This document shows, piece after piece, positions 56,107 through 64,000 of a stretch of DNA of 64,000 bases (within the stretch, counting starts at the first letter, position 1; every line of letters begins with the position of its first letter). Source of the DNA: Symbiodinium sp. CCMP2592 (Eukaryota > Sar > Dinophyceae > Suessiales > Symbiodiniaceae); the NCBI GenBank assembly GCA_905221615.1, contig CAJNDT010000511.1, positions 124,001-188,000 of the forward strand. Direction: 5' to 3'. Under the pieces are notes generated by a model. The model saw nothing but the letters and a program-made list of their open reading frames with translations, made no database searches and was not told where the DNA came from. The position numbers and the translations under genes were made by a program.

Positions 56107-58029
56107 ATGGGGAAGTCGGCGGAGGTCACCGTCCAAGAGGTCGACGCCGCTGCCTTTCACCTCTTGAACGCCGATTTCAAAGGGGCGAATGCCTTCAGCG
56201 AGGGAGCGAATGCACTTTGCGAAAAGACCGTGGGGGTTTCTCGCGATGCGTTGCTGCAGTGCGGACGCTTGCGTCTCGTCGCGCGTTTGGCAAAGGTCCT
56301 GCGCCTGCTTTCTCAGCCGGGGGAGCGGCTCAGCAAGGCGGCTCGCGATTGGGCCAAGACTCCCAGCGTCGATGCGCTTCTGGAAGTTACTTTGTCACAG
56401 TTGGGTAACCTTTTACATTTCTATGGGTACTTGAACCCAATCCGCAATAAAATGTACATTTTTAATCCTATCCCAACAATAAACTAAAGGATCATGGGAC
56501 TTAGTAGGTAGGGTTCCTTATAGGGTTTAGGGTTTGGGGTCTACTTAAAAGATCATGGGACTGAGCAAGTAGGTTCGGGACATCGGCTTGGAAGAGGGCC
56601 CAGCCTCGAGTGCAGCAAGCTCGGACCGGGTCTCCCGCGAGGTCTTCCAAGCAGCGCGGAAGTTGAGCCGTGAAACTAGGCTCTTGTTATAAGGGATCTA
56701 GTTTAAGGTACCATATACAACGAAGAAACCCATAATGAAGAAGCCATATTGTTTACCATCGACCCCTAATTATTCTGGTAATTTACAGTAAAAATTCCTT
56801 AAGAAGAGCCCAGGACATGCTGCCGAAGCATGGCGAAGAGGATCCCATCGAAGCCTTCGGGGACTCGCAGGCCTCGACCCTAAACCCTAAACCCTAAATC
56901 CTCAACCCTTGAGACCTCGTCAGGTATGTCCGAGTTGCGAGAGCGTAAACCCTAACCTTTTTTTTTTTTATACCCTAAACCCTAAACCCTGGGGACTCGC
57001 AGGCCTCGACGGTGCCGGGAGAAGCTTCGCCGGCGGAGTCGAGGGAGTACCGAGCTCTGAAGCGATACAAGCCAGGGAAGACAGGTAGGAGTGTCCGAAA
57101 AACTTAAGGTGTGCCTTTAAAGGGATCAGATCTATAAGAGTTCTATAAAGGGTTTAGGGTTTAGAGTGTCCGAAAAACTTAGGGGGTTACCTTTAAAGGG
57201 GATCCTTAATGGGATCTGTAAGAGTTTCATAAAGGGTTCAGGGAAGTTTGGGGTTAGAGTTTCCGAAAATTAGGGGTACCTTATTTGGGGGCCCTTGTAA
57301 TAAAGGATCCTCCTCTTTAGGGTGCTATAGTTAGGGTCCCCTATATTTTGGAAACTCCCAGGTGTGCAGGGAGAAGGATCTGCGTCTCGGGGTGGCCCCA
57401 ACATCTTCGATGCCCCGTTAGTCAGCGAGATGCCTTCCTTCGAAGACGGTCTTGCAGGACGGCCTTCGAACAAGCGAGTGCACTCCTTTGCGCAGACTTC
57501 GGAGGGCGACACCTTCGTGGCGCAAGGTGGAGCCCCGAAGGCCAGGAAGGAATACAGTGCCTGGACAACTGTTAAGGGATTTAGTTTAAGTTGCCTTAAA
57601 AAAGAGACCGTATCATTTACTATAGATCCCTATTATGGTAACTTTAAGTTGCCTTTGAAAAGCAAACATATCATTTTACTATAGGTCCCTGTTACGGCAA
57701 CTTTTCCCTAAGAAGAGCCCAGGTGTCTGGACCGAAGGAGAAGAGCAGCGTCTACTCGAGGGCTTCAAAATCTACGGAAAGCAGTGGGCCATGATTTCCA
57801 AGTGCTGCGGCCTGCAACACAGGAGTGGGGTTTGGGGGTTAGGGTTTAAGGCTTAGGGGAGGCCAACGCAGGCTGGGTTCTTGATGAAATTTAAGTTACC
57901 CTAAATTGAGTTCCTTAACAAAAACCTTGCAGGAGTGGGATGCAGATCAAGGACAAGTGGCGGATTCTGCAGAAAAACGGCATCGTGCCCGCGCGCGGCG
58001 CGGATGGCCGCTTGGACGTCGAGGATTGA
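56107..58029 (+). CDS. Telobox Myb protein, TRF-like telomere-binding candidate
   Basis: Proposed exons: 56107-about 56385, 56573-56671, 56814-56870, 57003-57084, 57362-57556, 57723-57822, 57933-58029; about 300 residues. The first exon (ATG at 56107, frame open further upstream) is helical (VDAAAFHLLNADF, LQCGRLRLVARLAKVLRLL) and unrecognised. The middle is acidic and Ser/Pro/Gly-rich. The end is a single Myb/SANT repeat: YSVWTEGEEQRLLEGFKIYG, KQWAMISKCCG and IKDKWRILQKNG. KDKWR is the telobox signature of helix 3 in TRF and plant TRF-like proteins, which bind double-stranded TTAGGG-type DNA; a C-terminal position is usual for animal TRF proteins. All junctions from 56671 on keep frame and end at TGA 58027-58029. 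The first junction is the weakest. Donors are GA (56671), GC (56870), GT (57084), GT (57556) and GA (57822). Function in telomere binding is inferred from the motif; a TRFH dimerisation domain could not be confirmed. Confidence 0.65.
56680..56813. repeat. Family G element forming an intron
   Basis: GGCTCTTGTTATAAGGGATC at the left and AATTCCTTAAGAAGAGCCCAG at the right. The element fills essentially the whole intron; its last bases CCCAG are the splice acceptor. Confidence 0.7.
57254..57361. repeat. Family B element ending at a splice acceptor
   Basis: TTAGAGTTTCCGAAAATTAG against TATTTTGGAAACTCCCAG. The final CCCAG is used as acceptor for the exon starting 57362. Confidence 0.75.
57570..57722. 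repeat. Family G element filling an intron
   Basis: GTTAAGGGATTTAGTTTAAG at the left and TTTTCCCTAAGAAGAGCCCAG at the right. AACTTTAAGTTGCC and ATTTACTATAG blocks inside are repeated. Its end again supplies the AG acceptor. Confidence 0.7.
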
Positions 58030-58659
58030 GGAGGAGGCGGCATTCCGAGGCCGGATAGCAATAATAGTAAAAGTAATGCTAACAATACTAGTGTTAGCAA
58101 TAGTAAAACTAGTACTCACAGTTACAATAATAATAACAATATTAAAAAAATAGGTTTTCTTCGAGCTTTTGTGTAGGGCCGATATGTGAAACTGTTAAAG
58201 ACAGTTCTTTCCGAACTCGGCGCTGAGTGTCCCGCGGACCCATAGGCGCGGGAAAGCTGCGCGGGGATGGGGTTCGTCAAAAGGGTGGACAGCTGAAGTG
58301 CATGCTGTGGCTAGAGGGATATTGAGACGGTTCGTGAATGTTGCTAACTGTCGTGCCAAAGCGCATTGGCCAATGTGCCTCGTTGTGCCAGGAGCCTTGC
58401 CAGAAATGCTGAGATTGTGAGTGCCAAAATGCCTCACTCTTGAACCTTCCAACGAGCTTGACCCACAGCACTGAACCCTTGCAGAGCTTGCTTCGAAACC
58501 CTAAAGGAACCCTCGAATCCCATTGTCAGGAGGTGGTCATCGCCATGCCTCCCAAGGACCGGGTGCCCTTCTTGTATGCACGCATGTAACTAGAGAAAGG
58601 GAGGGAGAGAGAGAGAGAGAGAGAGACAGAGAGATAGATAGATAGATAGGTAGCTAGAG

Positions 58660-58662
58660 AGA

Positions 58663-58748
<86 letters not shown>
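58660..58748 (+). repeat. GA dinucleotide microsatellite
   Basis: About 40 GA units with a GAGGGA break at the left; a second GA stretch and GATA repeats precede it at 58600-58650. Confidence 0.95.
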
Positions 58749-58752
<4 letters not shown>

Positions 58753-59309
58753 GGGAGCAGGATAGAGATAACGGCGGGGGTTGGGGTAACTCCCCCTCCT
58801 TCTACCCTTCGGGAACAAAGAGAGGGAGAGAGAGAGATGTGTCTTTTGGGCCCCTGAAGCCCTTAGACGGCTAAACTCCAAAGCCTGTTTCGGAGAGAGC
58901 TTTGTGCATTCCCTCTTACCCTGGAACCCGAGCCTTAGCAGGCAGAGGGCCTAAACTCAAACCCTTAACGGTTTCGGGTTTCGGGCGGAGGGGTTTAGAG
59001 TTTAGGGTTTTAGGGTTTGGGGTGTACCCGGCAGTCGCGATAGGCCTGGATGCAAAACAGGGTTTGGGGTGTGGGGGTTCAGGGTTTGGGGCCCTAAACA
59101 CCTCGGCCCTTCCATCCTGAACCCCAGGTGTCACAAACCTTCTTGATCCCTGTAAGCCCGGTACACCCTATTAAACTATTCAACCCGCATACAAGCCATG
59201 TGAAGTAACACTGAATCTTCGAGGAGCCGTTTAAGCAGTAGAGAATAGTTTTGTTCTATGAGCCGCCTTGCCCCTTAACCGTTGAAGGAACCCTTCGAGG
59301 AACCTCCCC

Positions 59310-59550
59310 TGAACCCTGAACCCTAACCCCTGAACCCTAAACTCTAAACAGAAACCCTAAACCCTAAACCCGGCTCCCTAAACCCGGAACCCTGAACCCT
59401 GAACTCTAAAAAGAAACCTTAAACCCTAAACCCTAACCCCTGAACCCTAAACCCTAAAAAGAAACCCTAAACCCTGAACCCTGAACCCTAAACCCTTAAC
59501 CCTTAACCCTAAACCCTGCCCTAACCCCTAAACCCTAAACCCATAAAGCG
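59310..59550 (-). repeat. CCCTAAA / CCCTGAA array with AAAAAGAAA spacers
   Basis: CCCTAAACC and CCCTGAACC heptamers in short blocks separated three times by CTAAA(A/C)AGAAACC. This gives a higher-order unit of about 60 bp. Confidence 0.9.
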
Positions 59551-60749
59551 CTTCGCCGAAGGAGGCCGCCGACTTCCGGGGCGCTTTGCTGAGCGGCGGC
59601 GTCAGCGAGGCAGGGCGCCCCTGAGCTTTAGGGCTTTTGACGGGATCCATAAGGGTTCCTTTAAAGGGGTTTATAGGGTTCCTTTAAAGGGATTTATAGG
59701 GTTCCTTTAAAGGGATTTATAGGGTTCCGTTAAAGGGATTTATAGGGTTTAGGGTTTAGGGCTTTAGGGCTTGAGGGCACGGATGCAAAAGGGTTTGAGG
59801 GTCTTAGGGCTTTGGGGGTTAGGGTTCAAGGTTTCGGACGTAAGATTCAAGATTCATGGTTCAGGGTTTGGAGGGTCGCGAAGGCTTTCGCCTGATTCGG
59901 ACGTGGCAATCTAGGTTGGTTTAGGCTTGAGGGTTTCGGGTTTAGGGTTCAAGGCGGCATGAACCTCAAACCGAAAGCTTCAAACCGAAACCCCAACAAG
60001 GCACTGAGACATAGAATAGAAGTCGTCTAAATATGCCGGCTGGTCGCTGCTTCTACTGGATCAGTGTTGAGGGTGGCGCAGTTGGCTGACATGACGATGA
60101 TGACCAGGTTGGTCGCTTGGTCATGACGACGAGTGCCATGATGGCGTTGATGCCGATGATGGTGTGGCTGCTGCTGCTGATGATGATGTTGCCAAATGAG
60201 AGTGACAGCTACAATGGTGGTCGGTTAAACCCCTAAACCCTAAACCCTAAACCCCTAAAACCCTAAACCCTCAAAAAAAGACCCAGAAGCCCTTGGCACG
60301 AAGGTCTGGGCTGCTTTGGGCGCGGTGAAAGTGGAGCAGGCGCCTGGGGCGGGTTTTTGAGGGTTTTTAGGGGTTTAGTGGTTTAGGGTTTAGGGGTTTA
60401 GGGGTTTGTGGCATGGACCTTTAGGGTCTATTTGGCAATCCTGCTGGGCTTTGTATTTAAACTGCAACAACACCACGGCGACAAGAAGCCACGACGACTC
60501 GGTTTAGCACGACGACGACTGGGTTCAACACGGCGACGACAAGGTCTGGCACGACGGTTACATCGGGAGGCCGAAGCGCGTACAGTGTAAAGGTCTCGAC
60601 AGGAGTTTAAGGGTCTAGGGTCTTAGTTCCTAACTATGGTTTACCGGGGTCAGTATACTATGGAAGATCTAAGGTTTGGAGTTTATGAGGATTTAGATGG
60701 TTTTACGCTCTCACAAGTTCTCCGTGCTGGTTTTAGGGTCTATCACAGT

Positions 60750-63700
60750 CTATCACAATGTCCTCCCGTCCCTCTCGCGCCGGGAACCATCAAGAATCTG
60801 TCTTGTGTATTTCTCGTCCTGCGTCTTTCTCTCATTCCCTTTCCTCTTCCTGCCTATCCACTCTGCCGTTTGTCAAGAAGACACAGAAATTGAAGTCATG
60901 ACAGAGGAATAGGCATGAAGATGGACGAAGTGAACTCTTCATTCTCTCGTCTCTCCCTTCTCTCCTTCCTTTGATTGATCCTTTTTCTGTTTCTTTTCTT
61001 GTCGCCTTCTGCTGTCAATGACAGGGGTAACACGAGGGAGGGGCAAAGGGACGACGTCAGTTCCTCTCGACGTGGTTCGTTTTTTCATTTCCTCTCGCGT
61101 TGTCTCTCTTCCGCCTCTCTCTCTCTCTCTCTCTCTTCTCGCTCTGTCTTCCTCTCTGCCGTGTCTCGCTCTCTCATCTCTTCTGTCCCTTCTTTCCTTG
61201 CTCCCTTGCTGGAAGGAATAGAAAACAGAAGCGAAGACATAAGATGGAGGAAGATGGTTGGGAGAAGGTGGATTCCTCCCTCACTCGGCTCTTTGACTTT
61301 CTTTGCCCTTGCCTTCTTTTCTCTGCTCCTATCCTTCTTCACAATTAGAAGGAGAAGCGACAAGAACGGAGAGCTCAGGGAGAGCAAGTGACACTGTTCC
61401 TCATAATCTCCTCCTTCCTCGTGTTCATTGCGTTGTCCATCTCCCCCTCGCTCTCTCTCTCTCTCTCTCTCTCGCTCTCTCTCTCTCCCTCCATCCTTTC
61501 CTCTCTACTTCTGCACATTTACTTTTCCACTTCTCTCGCCTACTACATTATGCTTGCTTTGATACTTATCTTCAACTTTCTCTCACTCTCTTTGTCCCAT
61601 CGCTTGCCCTGTTCCTTCTCCTCCTCCCTTCCCTGCCTCCCGTCCTTCTCCCCTTATCACTCAGAAGGAAGAAGGAAGACTCACAAGGAGAAAGACAAGG
61701 GAGTAAGAAAACAGACAAAAGAAACGGAGAGAGAGCCATAAGGGACGAAATACAGAAACAAAGAGAGAAAATAAGGGGGAAAGATAATCAAAAAGAGAGA
61801 CAGAAAGAGGAGGCGATGCATAAAGCAGCCGACAGTGCCTTGACCTCCACGTCTATTCATTCTTTGTTCTTGTCCTATCACACTGTCTCATTGGTGATAA
61901 ACCAGGAAGAGCTTGTGGAGGGAGACGAGGAAGTGTTCTCCTCTTCACTCACCTTGTGCCCTTCCTCTCCCACCGCTCGCCCGCTCTCCTTTCTTTGATT
62001 TTCTTGTCTGGCGGAAAAGTGGGAACCAGGAGAAAGAAGAGAGATACAGAGAGAGCGAGGGAGAGCTTCAAGCCCAGCAGAGGAAGAAGAGAGAGGAAGA
62101 TAAGAGAAGGGGGCAAGGGGTGGCCAGAAGAAGCGTAAGCCAAAGCTACGTATTGAAAGGGCGGAAGCCCCATTCTCCTCTTCTTCCTCTTTGCTCTCTT
62201 ATTTTTCTCTTAGCGCAGGGCATGCATGGAGCTAGGAAAGGGAAGGGGTCAAAGCGGATGAGAGAAAGTAACGGAGAGAGCTGTTCTTCGTCCCTCTCAC
62301 CTCCTCCTCTCATTCTCCTGATGCTTACTCATGTCAGAAGGGTCTGGAAAGGAGTGAAGGCTAGGGCATGGACTGAAGCGAGGCAATAGGTGAAAGTGGA
62401 TAAGAGAAAGTCGGGGGAAGTCGAGTGCGAAAGAAAGAGAAACGAGGAAGACTAGGAAGAAGGACACAGAAGAGGAAGCGAGAGAGTACCAGTGTTGCCG
62501 TATCTCAAAGGACTCCGGGCCTCGCGAGGGCTTCGAGGAGGCTTGTAGGCGCCTTCAGACACTTCCACAACTTTCTGGAGGCCACCAACTTCCTCCCTAA
62601 GGGGGCCTCTTGAGGACATGAACACCAAACCGAGTATAAAGAAAGCAGGGGGATGTAGAGAAGCAGAGTGTGGTAAGAAGGAGCAAGGAGAATCAGTTCG
62701 CGTCTCCTCATCGTTTCCTTTTTGAATGACCAGAGGAAAGAAAAGGATAAGGAGGAAGGGCTCTGCGAAGACATAAGGAAAGAAGAGCAAACAACAGAAA
62801 GGAAGCGGTAAGATGCGGGAAGACGGTTCGGAGAAGAAAGGAGAATTCCTCCTTCGCTCGCCTCTCTTACTTCCTTGCCCTTCGCCTTCTTCCTCTTCTC
62901 TTACCCTATTCATCTTCATAAGGAAGGAGAAATGAAAGGAACGGAGAGTTCAGGGCATGCAAAGGGCACTCTTTCTCATCACCTCATCCATCCTCCTTTT
63001 CATTGTTCTCTCCAGATCCCTCTTTCTCTCTCCCTCCCTTCCCGTCTACTTCTGCACATTCCCTTTTCCGCTTCTCTCCGCCTATTATGTTCGCTTTGAT
63101 AAAATCGCTTGCCCTATTCCTTCTCCTCCTGGCTTTCCTGCCTCCCGTCCTTCTCCCTCTATCACTCAGAAGGAAGAAGGACGATTCACAAGAAAGAAGC
63201 GTAAGCCAAAGCTACGTAATGAAAGGGCGGAAGCCCCTGTCTCCTCTGTTCTTCCTCTTTTCTCTCTTATTTTTCTCTTAGCAAAGGGCACGGATGGAGC
63301 TAGGAAAGGGAAGGGGTCAAAGCGGATGAGAGAAAGTAGCGGAGAGAGCTGTTCTTCGTCCCTCTCACCTCCTCCTCTCATTCTCCTGATGCTTGCTCAT
63401 GTCAGAAGGGGTTGGAAAGGAGTGAAGGCTAGGGCATGGACTGAAGCGAGGCAATAGGTGAAAGTGGATAAGAGAAAGTCATAGACAGAGAGTGGGGGAA
63501 GTCGAGTGCGAAAGAAAGGGAAACGAGGAAGACTAGGAAGAAGGACACAGAAGAGGAAGCGAGAGAGTACCAGTGTTGCCGTATCTCAAAGGACTCCGGG
63601 CCTCGCGAGGGCTTTGAGGAGGCTTGTAGGCGCCTTCAGACACTTCCACAACTTTCTGGAAGCCACCAGCTTCCTCCGATGTAGAGAAGCAGAGTGTGGT

Positions 63701-64000
63701 AAGAAGGAGCAAGGAGAATCAGTTCGCGTCTCCTCCTCGTGTCCTTTTTGAATGACCAAAGGAAAGAAAAGGATAAGGAGGAAAGGCTCTGCGAAGACAT
63801 AAGGAAAGAAGAGCAGACAACAGAAAGGAAGCGGTAAGATGCGGGAAGACGGTTCGGAGAAGAAAGGAGAATTCCTCCTTCGCTCGTCTCTCTTACTTCC
63901 TTGCCCTTTGCCTTCTTCCTCTTCTCTTACCCTATTCATCTTCATAAGGAAGGAGAAATGAAAGAAACGGAGAGTTCAGGGCATACAAAGGGCACTCTTC
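60750..64000. repeat. Purine/pyrimidine-skewed tandem units
   Basis: A block unlike the rest of the window: alternating TCCTCCTTCC-rich and GGAAAGGAAG-rich stretches and almost no telomere-like repeats. Units repeat with drift: 61220-61690 matches 62800-63190, and 62205-62920 matches 63272-63945 almost base for base (offset 1067 shrinking to 1026 because of deletions). The array leaves the window at the right. The ORFs (up to 231 codons) carry Ser/Leu or Arg/Glu/Lys bias and change frame between units, so I do not call them genes. One conserved stretch (62494-62600, 63561-63670) has balanced composition and reads FRHFHNFLEAT on +; it might be an exon or its relic. Confidence 0.6.

Larger units (their letters stand above)
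58030..60750. other. Telomere-like arrays and GA tracts; no gene recognised
   Basis: GA tracts at 58596-58640 and 58660-58748. Short GTTTAGGG stretches near 58990, CCCTAAA arrays at 59310-59550, GGGTTCCTTTAAAGGGATTTATA repeats at 59640-59750 and CCCTAAA at 60230-60275. ORFs at 58195-58471 (minus) overlap one another and show no domain. CGACGACTCGG-like repeats lie near 60475-60560. Confidence 0.5.

Noticed and set aside
60975-63945. ORFs up to 231 codons in the right-hand tandem array
   Set aside because: Low-complexity Ser/Leu and Arg/Glu/Lys text; frames are not conserved between the tandem units.
1-64000. tRNA, rRNA, snRNA or CRISPR loci
   Set aside because: No T-arm/anticodon arrangement, conserved rRNA or U-RNA core, or regularly spaced repeats were recognised by eye. 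A covariance-model scan could still find small RNAs.

Overview
The window looks like nuclear DNA of a dinoflagellate, probably Symbiodiniaceae or a relative. The reasons are dense interstitial TTTAGGG/CCCTAAA arrays of the plant and algal telomere type, many microsatellites, very sparse coding sequence split into exons of about 40-100 bp, GC-AG and probable GA-AG introns next to GT-AG ones, and protein families I associate with dinoflagellates (FVSHxWG, ICxFxNNQ and MCCFCINQH motifs). There is nothing prokaryotic about it: no operons, no RBS-led ORFs, and I recognise no tRNA, rRNA or CRISPR. The family assignments come from memory of motifs, not from a search.

Layout, left to right. (1) 1-2.2 kb: repeats and MITEs. 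(2) 2,193-3,257: a clear tandem ubiquitin-like gene on +. (3) 3.3-11 kb: telomere-like DNA, MITEs, trinucleotide satellites and a 9-bp minisatellite that forms a 0.5-kb palindrome. (4) 11-40 kb, + strand: scattered small exons. Those from 27,287 to 39,721 assemble with compatible splice phases at every junction except one (after the 31.47-kb exon) into a protein with FVSHFWG, ICTFSNNQ, SSFYMALHSPTTIGTAM, DDEAMPLTRSWCLFELLQT, DKEMIENL and GGFDLVN blocks and a C-terminal stop. Further + strand candidate exons lie upstream at 11.0, 14.3, 17.8, 20.6 and 23.5 kb. A GC-rich inverted duplication sits in the middle at 24.1-25.2 kb. (5) 40-56 kb: mostly MITEs, long CCCTAAA-type arrays and a 1-kb trinucleotide satellite, with isolated candidate exons, one of them carrying TWMCCFCINQH. 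(6) 56.1-58.0 kb, + strand: a seven-exon candidate gene ending in a Myb/SANT domain with a KDKWR telobox-type motif, the signature of TRF-like double-stranded telomere-binding proteins. (7) 58-60.6 kb: GA tracts and CCCTAAA/TTTAGGG arrays. (8) 60.7-64 kb: a compositionally different purine/pyrimidine-skewed region with diverged ~1-kb tandem units that run off the window.

The most interesting theme is how the introns are built. They contain many short terminal-inverted-repeat elements (about 80-180 bp, at least a dozen families, most with two or more copies), several of them within a few bases of a splice site. Others start or end in telomere-like repeats. In the telobox gene, three consecutive introns are bracketed by short direct repeats of exon sequence (20, 10 and 7 bp) and have GC, GT and GA donors. 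That is what introner-like, transposon-borne introns would look like. A telobox protein encoded by a gene whose own introns contain telomere-like repeats is an additional curiosity.
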